DNA of 64,000 nucleotides from Cornus controversa. Its lineage: Eukaryota; Streptophyta; Magnoliopsida; Cornales; Cornaceae. The stretch lies in NCBI GenBank assembly GCA_026545225.1, contig CM048852.1:15212146-15276145 (forward strand), given 5' to 3'. The notes beneath the pieces are model-generated. The model made no database searches, had not been told where the DNA came from, and was given only the letters and a program-made list of their open reading frames with translations. Position numbers and translations under genes: made by a program. This document shows, piece by piece, positions 24,641 through 35,131 of the stretch (position 1 is its first letter; each line of letters begins with the position of its first letter).

Positions 24641-25252
24641 ATGGTGAAGACACTACTTAGTCAATCCTCATCACTGAAAATATCTAAGAATAACGAGAAG
24701 AAACAACTCAATTCCTTGATAAAGGTTTTGAGACCCAAAGTCTACATCACAGACTCTTCAAGCTTCAAAACGCTTGTTCAAGAGCTCACTGGCAATGGAA
24801 TTACTCCAATCTCATCCACACCTCCTCCTCCTTCTCCTCCTCCTCCTCCTCCTCCTACTACTACTACACCACAACCACTACTACTGTCAAAACAATATGT
24901 CCCAGTCGTCGACAACGTTATAGAGATTGATCAACATGATCATTATTACTACCATCATGAAGAATATTATCAACGTAACGCAGATTTAGAATTGTCCTTC
25001 GATTCATCTGAACCGACGCCTTTCACCATGTTAGAGAGCTCACCGGAGCTAAGCATATCCACACCTTTTGCTGCACATGATGATAGTTCTCTGGCAAACT
25101 ATCAGATGGATTTTTCAGTGTACAGGGATATAGAGTCATGGCTCTTAGAATTCGAGCCCTTTCCTTACCATAATAATGGTTATGCTCAACCCTTTGATCA
25201 TCAGCAGGAGATCTGTACTGTGTACGACTACGACTTATCAGGGCTCGTATGA
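24641..25252 (+). CDS. VQ motif-containing protein
   Basis: VQ proteins are small plant nuclear co-regulators that bind WRKY transcription factors (mainly groups I and IIc) and, in some cases, MAP kinases. The 203-residue frame has no intron, usual for the family. The VQ motif FKTLVQELTG is at residues 43-52 and fits FxxxVQxxTG exactly, preceded by RPKVYITDSSS. A proline run (about residues 61-71, PPPPSPPPPPPP) and a Thr/Pro stretch follow; the rest is acidic and rich in Asp, Glu, Tyr and His, with a Ser/Thr-Pro cluster and a C-terminus DYDLSGLV. Lys-rich sequence at residues 3-22 could serve nuclear import. Length is within the family range. An AATAAA lies downstream and a TATA box upstream. 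I cannot say which numbered VQ gene it is. Confidence 0.93.
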   Translation: MVKTLLSQSSSLKISKNNEKKQLNSLIKVLRPKVYITDSSSFKTLVQELTGNGITPISSTPPPPSPPPPPPPTTTTPQPLLLSKQYVPVVDNVIEIDQHDHYYYHHEEYYQRNADLELSFDSSEPTPFTMLESSPELSISTPFAAHDDSSLANYQMDFSVYRDIESWLLEFEPFPYHNNGYAQPFDHQQEICTVYDYDLSGLV

Positions 25253-25415
25253 TATATATATCCTTTGATCATCAATCAGTAGAAGAGCCTTTGCTGTGCA
25301 TGGTTTTCCCAATATTATTGTTACTGTTCATACCCAGGTTTAGATACCCTTTATAAGTTTACTTCCAAGCAAAATGATAGTAGGGGATATATTATCCCAT
25401 GTACATCTTTGTGTA

Positions 25416-25421
25416 AATAAA
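25416..25421 (+). terminator. Polyadenylation signal of the VQ gene
   Basis: AATAAA lies 164 bp after the VQ stop codon, in GTGTAAATAAAGATTAGG. It is the first clear signal downstream. Confidence 0.6.
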
Positions 25422-25462
25422 GATTAGGCAGTTATTGTATTCATTATATACATACTGTGTAT

Positions 25463-25487
25463 ATGTATCTCTCTCTCTCTCTCTGTA

Positions 25488-25520
<33 letters not shown>

Positions 25521-25522
25521 TC
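25463..25522. repeat. (CT)n-(AT)n compound microsatellite
   Basis: CTCTCTCTCTCTCTGTATCT is followed by more CT and then a TATATATA tract, just downstream of the VQ gene. A second CT tract is near 25581-25596. Confidence 0.9.
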
Positions 25523-25898
25523 TAGATTATGTTTTCATCCATGTCTATCGATCACACCATATTGCATTCATTATATACACACTCTCTCTCTCTCTCTTCA
25601 CTCACACCATATTGTATTCATTATGTTTTTTGTGAAAACATGGCTTTTAGAGATTTAAGTCGTTTCTTACTATGATGGTTACAATTATGCTTCATTGATT
25701 CAATCAGATGACTATGTATGACAACTTCTTATCTCAGACCATGAATTCTCTAATCAGTAGCTTTACAACAGCCTCGGTTAAGGGAACCATACTGGATAAA
25801 GACCCCATAATTTGGAAACCGAAATTTTGACACTTAGGATCAAACTCCGTTTTCCCAGCCCGAATGGCTGTGTTGGTGCCTGAAGCATGCCGCATGTG

Positions 25899-25949
<51 letters not shown>

Positions 25950-27820
25950 AGCTTCAACTCAATAAAAGTCTCCTAAAACAGTTTGAAAACTTTTTTTGCA
26001 GATAAAATGAAATTATTTAAAATCGTATCGATCTGCAGAGATGTTTTGATGCATGTCAAAATGTCTACCGATGCACGTCTAAAAACCACAACTACGGAAG
26101 CATATAAGAAAGTGTACCATTGCATAAGTCTCTAGACTCCTTGTATTGATGCCTGAAAGTATGTACTGATGCAGTTAACTTGTCACTCTTAAGCAAATTT
26201 ATAAAATATATCAATTCTGAAAGTAATGTCCCATGTTTTAAAACACTTGAAAACATAAATGAAGTTACCGAAACACTTTCATGTGACCTTTTTTAACACT
26301 TTTCTAATTAGTCTAAAGTGTGTGAATAGGATCATGACTTCTTCAATTCTTTGAATCATGATCATCTTTGAACTTGCGAACTTTGCCTCAAGAAGAAGAT
26401 TCGTAGTAGGTCACAACTCGGGGTTTTTTCTACAAATCGGCCAACAAATGAACTAGGTCCCTAATTTCCCTATGGTAATTTCTTGACAAGACCAACCTTT
26501 AACATACATCAAATCATCAATGTAACCTAATTTGTAGCAGTAAAAGATAAATTATATACGTTGACACATGACAAAGAACTAAAAGACACTAAATCACGAC
26601 ACTTGGTGATGTAAATAAGTGCATGTTCATGTTGAGATCATGTGAATTTATGTGAAATTTCATATTTCATCTCCTAACTTTATGCATTATTATTCATTTT
26701 TCTCTAGTCTTCTCCAATTTTATTTCCCTTTTTGTCATGAATTGACAATTAAAGCAATTGATGCGGTAAGGGTCTTATTAAACAATGAAAAGCATGAAAA
26801 AGATGAATAGAGAAAGACAAAATTATAAAAACATGCTTCTGTATAATTGCAAGAGAACCATTACATCAAAAGAAATAAACAATAAATGACACTAAGGAAT
26901 AGAAATTATAAAAACATGCTTCCATATAATTGCAAGAGAACCATTACATCAAAAGAAATAAAACACAAATGACGCTAAGGAATAGTCCTTTACAACAAAA
27001 CTTCTAAAGCTTAAACATGGAAAAACCATTCAGAGACTAACCCTGATCAAATGACTCCATGATCATAAGAAAAACATAAAATTCTCCGGCTGTGACAGAG
27101 GCAGTGAGGTCTCTTGGGGCATTGGTACGTTTGGATGTTTGTGGTGGAGATACTTGAGTATCAATGCTTTTCGACCAATAGGCTGAAGAAGACTTACACA
27201 CGGTCGTATGGCAGCCTTAATGCGGGAAAGTTGTACCCATTCCCTATATCATATCAGAACTGTTGAACTATTGGTATCAATTTACAGAGTAGTTATCACT
27301 TGTTAGGCAAGGATTACAATTCCTTATTATCCGAACACTTTCCTAATAAGAACTTTCCTAAACAAAATTCTCGATGTAGAGATTCGATTCAGGGTTGTGG
27401 AGGATTGATCCTTGGTCCACTGAAAGTCGAGGAATTGGACCATAACCCTAAGGGTTCCACAATGTCATAATCGTGAAGAGACCTTATTATATACAATGTC
27501 TAGAGAAACAACTACCAAACTACATGATGTGAAAAGCAGTATAGATGTATTTCAAATGTTGAAGGCTAGCTGATATATATATATATAACAAAATAAAAGT
27601 AACAGGTTAGGTGGAAGTTAAGCTTAGCTAGGAAGAATGCCTTTGATATTCTAAAGCCAAATGCATCATATATAGAGAAGAAAGTTCAAGGAAACCAGGT
27701 GAGATAACAGACTTTCTGGTTTGAGAAGATCCATTTTCCCAGTGCATTAAAACAAACAATTCATACAAGCACCCATGGTGAAACAAGCTGGCAATATTGT
27801 AAAAGCCAGATTGAAAATGA
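25523..27820. other. Intergenic DNA between the VQ and lipase genes
   Basis: No gene recognised. A long (AT)n tract spans about 25902-25948. GATGCATGTC/GATGCACGTC-type short repeats near 26040-26180 and non-coding sequence near 27090-27490 resemble decayed LTR DNA, but no paired ends or coding domains were seen. Confidence 0.5.
26821..26985. repeat. 83-bp tandem duplication
   Basis: AATTATAAAAACATGCTTC through GACACTAAGGAATAG is repeated from 26904 with a few changes (CTGTATAATT to CCATATAATT, GACACTAAGG to GACGCTAAGG). Confidence 0.9.
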
Positions 27821-27831
27821 GTTTATTTAGC

Positions 27832-27837
27832 AAACAA
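27832..27837 (-). terminator. Possible polyadenylation signal of the lipase gene
   Basis: AATAAA on the minus strand (TTTATT on the plus strand) lies 35 bp past the stop codon. This would give a very short 3' UTR, so a farther signal may be used. Confidence 0.35.
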
Positions 27838-27871
27838 TGAAAGCAGCGACCTTGTGTAACTGAGGTTTGCC

Positions 27872-30800
27872 TTATGATAGTTGTGGAGCTGGAAGACTAT
27901 ACAAGGATTTCAGCTGCTTACTTATGAGCTTGCTGTTTTGAAGAGCCAGTTGGAGTTCCAAGTCATCAGACCACCACTGTTCTAATCCATGTGCCTCAAG
28001 AAACTTCTGTTTTCCCTTTGACAACACAAAAAGCTTTGCAGCGACTTGCCCATTTGTTGGACCCACATTCTCTTTCTCAGCATGGTTTTCTTCTGCACCA
28101 GGAGGATCTGTATAATAGCAACAAATATAGTCGCTGTTGTTCACATACAAATGAGGTACCCAATTCTTGAGTCCTCCTACTAAACCATAAGATTTTGCTC
28201 CCTCATCACTGCAGGCCTCAGTTTCACCACTTGAAGGAAGCATTGATTTGAACCTCTTCCAAACAAACCCAGCTTTTTCTCCTATGTTTCTAAAACTCAT
28301 AGCCAAAGAAACAGAAGGTGGATTAAACAAATGGGTCTCCACAAATATTCCTTGTTTAGCTAATGATTTACCCACTTGAAGAGCAAACCCAGCCCCCAAG
28401 GAATGTCCTGCAATGCTTACATTATTGCTTCCATACCTGTCAGCAATTGATTTTAATGCCTCCAAGGCTCCACTAAATCTGACAGATCCTTTTAAGCTTT
28501 CCCAAGCTAGAAAGCGGAGATCATCCTCTATATCTCTTCTGATCGTTGCACTTTTAAGTACTGTTCCCCTAAGTGCCAAAACCGCCCTTGGTGCACCACT
28601 GGGTCTAATTAGTATGAAGTCGGCCAGAGCTGCAGATCGATCCCATTCCAGTATTGCCCCAAAAATGGATCCATCTCTCTCATCAATTAAGGTTTGGGCC
28701 AGCTTGTACTTGAAAGGAATCCACCATTTTGGAGCGAGAGCATTTTCTTCTGTCCTGTTTTCTTGTCTGTCAAGTTCAAGCAAGTAAACTGCTTGTATGA
28801 AGCAGGCAATTACCGTCCTTTTATAATTTGCATCCTTCCTGCCAATTGAATTCATTAAAATAAAATCACTTGTCAAAACTTGCACAATTTACAGAAGAAG
28901 GAAATAAATTTCTACGAATTACATGAAAAAAAGAAAAGAGGAAGAAAAAATGTCTTTGAAGAAGAGAATTCTCTGTCTACACAGACACTACATCACTGGT
29001 CAAAACTTGCACAATTTACAGAAGAAGGAAATAAATTTCTACGAATTACATGTAAAACTGTTTGTACATGAAAAAAAGAAAAGAGGAAGAAAAAATGTCT
29101 TTGAAGAAGAGAATTCTCTCTCTACACAGACACACAAACACACACAAAGAGTTAAGTATTTTATAGGTAGATTAGATGGCTTTGCTGATCTAAAGAAATA
29201 AAATACAACTGCCAACATCTGAAGAAATAACTATTCTTATCTTCTCAGTTGCCCAAAAGGAAGAAATAATAAGATTTCAAATCTTACCACACTCATTCAA
29301 ATCTACTCAACTTAACAAAGCCTTTTTCCGAACTATTTGGGATCGGCTATATGAATTCTATTTTTCCATTCCGCTCTATCTAAGGTCATCTCCTCACTCA
29401 AACCAAATGTTATCATTTCCTTTCATCCTAACTCTACTCAAGTTAACTTTGGTCTTCCCCTTCCCCTCGCATTACCCTCAATGTGGACCTGTCACTCTTC
29501 CAAATTGGTGCACTTAGTGGGTCTTCTTTGCCATGTCCAAACAATTTTAATTGATTTTATCTCCAATTGATTCATTTCAACCATCTCATGAATGTGTTCA
29601 ATTTTAATTCTATCATTTCTTGTCTTGCTGCACACATCCATCTCACATTCATATTTCCGCCACACTCACTTCATGCATATACTGTTACTTAGATGGCCAA
29701 TATTCTGCCCCATAAAGAACGGCGGACCAAATAGCTTTTTTATAGAACTTTTCTTTCAATCTTAGCTTGGATACACTGATTACACAATATACAAGATGCA
29801 CTCCTCCATTTATCCCATCCAACTTCAATTCTATGATTTACTTCATCTCCAATTTTTCCTTCACATTATAGATAATTGAGCCTAAATAACAGAAATGTTC
29901 ACTTCTCTGTACCTATTTGATCCTCAAAAAGTTTCAGAAATTTGTAATTATTTCTCGAACTTGTGAGAATCAAAAGGATAATAAGCTAAAAAAATATGTC
30001 AAGAATGCCCTGTACCACTTTGAAAAGAAATTCAATTTAACAATCAAAGGGATAATTGAGAAAATATAAGAAAAGAAAAGAATTACAGAAAGAACACAGA
30101 TTTCTGTATTACTATCACCATCTAATAAGTTACCAATTGAATATCTAAGAAAGCATACAAGAAACTCTTTATCCTTCTATTTTTCTTCAATATAGAGTGA
30201 ACAATTTAAAATCAAGCTAAAACACTTATTTCAGAGATCATGAATCTTTTTTCAAAATATTGACTTTAAAACCTCGAGTCCAATCCTCATTGAAACTCTA
30301 CTTGCATTCACTAACTAATCCACTGCCCCATTTACCTCCCTATAAATGTGTTAGATGTGGCTATTAAGCCAGTTTTAATCAACATAGCTTGCATTTTGTA
30401 ATAACATCCCACAAATCAATTGATTATCACTTGAATACATCTACACAGTATTAGACTATTTTAAGCTAGGCCCTCCCACTTGAATGGTTGCCTTGCACAC
30501 AAAAAGCAACCTTCGTGACATGAATAGTAATTCCTGTCCCTCTTTCTTTGTTTTGCCGGACCAAGGATTCAAAATTCAATTCAGTCCCAGGAATATTGGA
30601 AGAATATCTTTTCATACATTTCAAAACTGTTCTTCTAGACATTTGTGTATACTTTGTAGGAGATCTGATTAGACCCTCTTATTTCCTAAGATATTTCTGT
30701 TTCATTATTGTAATAGACTCATTGACACCAGTTTTAGTCAACATAGCTTGCATTTTGTAATCATTATAATAACATCCCACAAATCAATTGATTAACACTT

Positions 30801-32934
30801 GAATACATCTACACAGTATTTGACTCGTTTAAGCTAGGCCCTCCCACTAGAACATGGTTGCCTTGCACACAAAAAGCAACCTTCGTGACATGAATAGTAA
30901 TTCCTGTTCCTCTTTCTTTGTTTTGTTGGACCAAGGATTCAAAATTCAATTCAGTCCCAGGAATATTGGAAGAATATCTCTTCATACATTTCAAAACTGT
31001 TCTTCTAGACATTTGTGCAAGTGACATGAATAGTAATTCATGTTCCTCTTTCTTTGTTTTGTTGGACCAAGGATTCAAAATTCAATTCAGTCCCAGGAAT
31101 ATTGGAAGAATATCTTTTCATACATTTCAAAACTGTTCTTCTAGACATTTGTGAAACACAAAGTTGTTAGAGATCTGATTAGATCCTCTTATTCCCCCCT
31201 AAGAGTATTTCTGTTTCATTATAGTAATAGACTCATTGACACTAGTTGGATCCATATAATAGTTTCAATTTGTTTTCCTGTTTCTAAGTTTCATAAGTTG
31301 ACACAGGATTTTCTGAGTTTCTGATATTACCCTTGACCTAAAGTTCGATATCATCTTCTTGCTACTAACTTGTTGAATCAATTAATGTGAAGATAAAAAA
31401 ATTTGTGAAAAGGGTTGGACAAGCAGCCCTCAGAATTGCTATATGCATCACCAAAGAACACGTAATGGTCTTGATCTTCTATATATAGTTTCTAAAATTT
31501 CATAGTCAAGAAGATATCAATCCTTGTTTTACCTAATAACATCTTCTAAAAATCCACATCCAGATTGCACAAAGTGCTAATGTGTGTTTATCACTGTCAT
31601 ATTCTTTACCACCATGATTTTATAACAAAACAAATAATACACGAGTCCTTGACTCAAAACTTATCACTACTATTAATGATACTTTCTAAGACTAAAGGAA
31701 CTAGGAGGGACATTTCTCACTAAAAAACATAAAGAGTATTTACATCTGCATTCTTAATTCCAAATGGATAGAACATCGCCATTAAGGCCATTCCCCAGTT
31801 TTTGTACTGCCAATTCTGGTTTCTGAAAGGGGTGGAGTGAATGGAAACAAAGCTAACTTTTGAAATTATTTGCAAAAAGTTGTTATTCTCAAACTTGAAC
31901 TTGCTTTCTCAATCTTGGCAGCCCAAGCATATATTAAAGAAACAAAAAATAAATAAGATCAGTTAGCTAAAACCAGGAAGAAACGAATTGGCATGTAGCT
32001 GTTTACTGAAGACCACCACCACAACCACACCAAGAAGACCAGCCAGATTTCAGTATTCCTACATGTTCCATTGTGACCCTAGTCTAGTTTAAGCCCCTTA
32101 ATTTCATGTATCCATAAGCCCCTATCCTTTTAATTTCCAGTTCAATCAGTAATTCAGTTATTGCACTTACTTTTCACTGTTCAGTTTACTTTTCAATTAT
32201 ATAAACGGCATTTCTAGCAGATCTATATAATGGAGACTTTTGAAATGTTCATTCTATTTACTTACTCACTGTTTTCTTTCCCTTCTCTTTTCTAATCTTT
32301 TTTTTTTTCTTTTCAGATCAGCCATCCATTTCCTCTATAGGCCCAGAAAAACTCAGATTGTTGAATCAATTAGTGTATAAAGATCCTAGTGAACAATTTG
32401 ATAACCCTCAAATTTCAATAGTCAGCTTTATGAAAATGAGCAAATTGAACCAGCATCCAAATACAAGGTTCCAATATTGAGACAAATGGGTGATTGTGTG
32501 TGACCCAAAAAAAATTGGGCAAATTGCTAATCCATCAAATTGAAACAATCCTCAGCCAATCCATCATCAGGAAAAGAAAAACATGGAAATTAATTGCAAA
32601 ACGCAAACACAATTTTGTTTATACCCAAAGTACCACTCATAGACACATGTAAGGTGTGTGAGTTGTGCGCATCCATTTCACATGATATGGAAAGATACAC
32701 ACACACATATATATATATATGGAAAGTGATGAAAGATACTGACCAACTAGAGTTGATGAGATCTCTCCAATTAGGAGAAGAAACATTGCGAGGTCCAGAC
32801 ACATGAAACGCGTACGGATGGGCCTCACTTTTTCTCTCTACTTCCACCCCTTCTGTTGCCACCATCTCCTCTGCATTCATCTTACCCATCGACAGCCCAC
32901 CACAACCTCTTCTTTCTGTTTGATTTCTTAGCAT
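27872..32934 (-). CDS. Lipase/alpha-beta hydrolase, At4g10955-like, two exons
   Basis: Class-3 lipase-type alpha/beta hydrolase of the plant family often labelled 'GDSL esterase/lipase At4g10955', presumably acting on acyl esters; substrate unknown. Exon 1 is 32934-32744, ending in SGPRNVSSPNWRDLINSS; exon 2 is 28838-27872. The donor TTG/GTCAGT and acceptor ATTGGCAG/GAAGG split one codon: TG plus G gives Trp, yielding INSSWKDANYKRTV in frame. Joined length is 1158 nt, 385 residues plus stop, no internal stop. The nucleophile elbow AGHSLGAG puts Ser near residue 210; LALRGT and LFNPPSVSLA fit the fold. No signal peptide is obvious. Met at 32934 is the longest choice; Met at 32889 (MGKMNAEEM) is an alternative. 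The 3.9-kb intron is full of repeats. Family assignment is from remembered homologues. Confidence 0.9.
28872..29135. repeat. 127-bp tandem duplication in the lipase intron
   Basis: GTCAAAACTTGCACAATTTA through GAATTCTCTGTCTACACAGACAC recurs from 28999 with a short insert (TGTAAAACTGTTTGTACATG). It starts only ~30 bp from the exon 2 acceptor. Confidence 0.9.
29315..29868 (-). mobile_element. RTE-type LINE 3' fragment in the lipase intron
   Basis: The minus strand reads DEVNHRIEVGWDKWRSAS, then pieces resembling MNVRWMCAARQEM, LFGHG and RGEGEDQS, and ends near EWKNRIHIADPN-like sequence (GAATTCATATAGCCGATCCC) followed by GGCTTTGTTAAG. Gene order and motifs match the C-terminal region and 3' end of plant RTE-clade reverse transcriptases. 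Many stops and shifts; only the last ~550 bp survive. It lies in the same orientation as the lipase gene. Confidence 0.75.
30371..31240. repeat. ~360-bp tandem repeat array in the lipase intron
   Basis: Unit 1 runs from AGTTTTAATCAACATAGCTT (30371) to ATAGACTCATTGACACC; unit 2 starts at 30730 with the same sequence. Within unit 2 a 133-bp segment (GTGACATGAATAGTAATTC through AGACATTTGTG) is itself duplicated at 31021-31153. So one segment is present three times and the rest twice. Confidence 0.92.
31241..32590. other. Remaining lipase intron, nothing recognised
   Basis: Ordinary AT-rich intronic DNA. I see no coding exon or transposon with definable ends. Confidence 0.5.
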
Positions 32935-32980
32935 GCCATATCACCCACAACCAACTCAACCCAGTAGAGAGAGACAGAGA

Positions 32981-32981
<1 letters not shown>

Positions 32982-33030
<49 letters not shown>
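32982..33030. repeat. (AT)n(GA)n microsatellite in the lipase promoter/leader
   Basis: A TATATATA tract (32982-33006) runs into AGAGAGAGAGAGAG (33007-33030). On the minus strand this is a CT-rich block followed by an AT tract, 50-100 bp upstream of the lipase start codon, the place where plant pyrimidine patches and TATA boxes normally occur. Confidence 0.85.
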
Positions 33031-33358
33031 GAGAAGTATATATGGTTGGGCTTTATTTAAAGTGTTTTCTTTCTCATTGTGAATCCTATTCCGTGGTATC
33101 CGATTTGATGCATTGATGGGAAATTCAATTTGTTGGAATAAAATAATAATAAGATTTTCAATACGACTGGCTTTTGTTGGCCTCTCCAACGGTCATATTT
33201 TTCTCAGGTTGTCTGTCCGTTTGTACTCTTATCCCCGTCGAAGAGAACAGACCTTCCTTAAGAGGGCAGTATTGAAGCTATTGGATTACAGGTGGAACTT
33301 TGCCATTTGTGGGGTCCACAATAAATGTAGGGTTGAAAAAAATTTTAAAAAAAAAGCC

Positions 33359-33538
33359 TCTTGTAAACAATTGGGTGACAGAGGTGGGGTCACCAACTCA
33401 CTTTTCTCCCTTATCTCCGTTCTACCTTATCTCTCTCTCCCAGGCTGTCTGCAGATCATTTGGATACTAATAATTATCTCCCTCTCTTTACATCTATTTC
33501 CTCTTATATTTTCGATCTATCTATCATATTTACATGTT
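33359..33538 (+). repeat. 5' LTR of copia 2, internally deleted
   Basis: Begins TCTTGTAAAC (first G changed) and ends CATATTTACA. Compared with the 3' LTR it lacks the TATA-containing piece CTCAATTGCCTATAAATAG and about 85 bp between TCCTCTTATATTT and CTATCTATCATATTTACA, so its promoter is gone. Confidence 0.85.
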
Positions 33539-34023
33539 ATTATCACGAGACTCCAATCATATGAGTAGATAATTTTATTTTTTATTTTTGAATCAAAAAT
33601 ACAAAAATTATTTATTTATATCTCTAATAATGATAGGACATACTTGTGTTATTTCAATATACATATATATAAAAAAAATTTCGATGAAAAAAGCGACATA
33701 TTTATACTAATTTTAACTTAACATAACAATTTTTTTTTTAATTTATGCTTATGTCATTTTAATATATATATATATATATATAAAGTATTTATCGATTAAA
33801 GAAGTGACATTAACTTAACATGACAAAAACTTTTTCGATTGAAAAATTGGCATGGTTGTGTCATTTCAATATACATATATATAAAGCCCTTCCAAATTAA
33901 GAAGTGGTATGCTTATACTATTTAAATTAATATTTTATTAAATATGTAATAAATATAGTTTTTAATATTGATTATACTTGCATATAAAATTCTAACTATG
34001 TTTCTTTTCCAATTTATAGTATT

Positions 34024-34960
34024 ATGAAAATATCAAATCTTGCAAAGCTCGACTTTACTGTCCTTAATATTTCGGGTAGGAACTATCTATCATGGATTTT
34101 CGATGCTAAAATCTATTTGGATGCTAAAAATTGGAGAGAGACGATTAAAGAAGAAAATAAAGTATCTATGCAAGAACGGGCAATGACAATGATTTTCATT
34201 CGCTATCACATACATGAGGATTTAAAATCTGAGTATCTTACAATAAAAGACCCGTCCATACTATGAAAAAAAATTCAAGGATAGGTTCGAATATCAAAGA
34301 ACTATAATACTTTCAAAAGCTCGAGACAACTGATCAAAACTAAAGTTATAGAATATAATTTAGCCCTATTTCGAATCAGCTCTCAAATGAACTTGTGTGA
34401 AGAGCCAAAAATTGATGTGGATATGTTAGAAAAAAAACATTACCACATTTCATCCCTCGAACTTGCTCCTCCAGTAGCAATATCAAGAGACACACTTTAC
34501 AAGATATTCTGAGTTAATATCTTGCTTGTTAGTGGCTGAACAAAACAATGAGCTCTTATTGGAAAACCACTAATCCCGTCCGACTGGATCAGCTTCATTA
34601 ACTGAAGCACATGCAGCATCCTTTAATGGTCGCAGTCGTGGACGTGGACGTAGTCGTGGTTGTGGATGTGGTCGTGGTTGTGGCCGCAGTAGAAATAATA
34701 ACTATGGAGTTTATTATTTCTAGTAGGAACTACACACCATACTATCATAAAGGAAATACAAGTGGGGTCAAGCAAGAAAATTTGAAAGGTGTGCAGTATG
34801 CACCACCCAAACAATATGAAAAATGTTTGCTTTCAATGTGGAATGAAAGGGCATTGGTCACAGACCTGTCGAGTGCCCAAACATTTCATTGAGTTATATC
34901 AAGTCTCACTAAAAAGAAAAGGAGATTGAAACAAATGATATCGAGAATTATGAGCTATTG
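34024..34960 (+). pseudogene. Copia 2 gag
   Basis: Starts at 34024 (SNLAKLDFTVLNISGRNYLSW), the conserved N-terminus of a copia gag family common in eudicots. A stop after IKDPSIL (34264) and several shifts break it; later pieces ALFRISSQMNLC, LELAPP and a Gly/Arg-rich stretch RGRGRSRGCGCGRG (about 34630-34690) are in other frames. The zinc knuckle CFQCGMKGHWSQTC (about 34826-34870) is intact for CX2CX4HX4C, though out of frame with what precedes. Confidence 0.9.
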
Positions 34961-35131
34961 GCCATCAATCACCTTGATATTTCAGATTTTTATGAAGACC
35001 TCCCTGAAAATAATAATCAGTGGACTGATGATGGAAATGTCCACATTGATTAGATATTGTTTCCTTTTATTTTTACTAGTGTGTTATTACCAGTTTTGTT
35101 TGTATTTACATTTTTATTAATGTAATGAAAT

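Noticed and set aside
28413..28787. Plus-strand 124-residue frame
   Set aside because: Antisense shadow of lipase exon 2, which has clear family motifs on the minus strand.
34611..34892. Val/Asp-rich 93-residue frame (VVDVDVVVVVDVVVVV)
   Set aside because: Wrong-frame reading of the Gly/Arg-rich linker (RGRGRSRG) of copia 2 gag.
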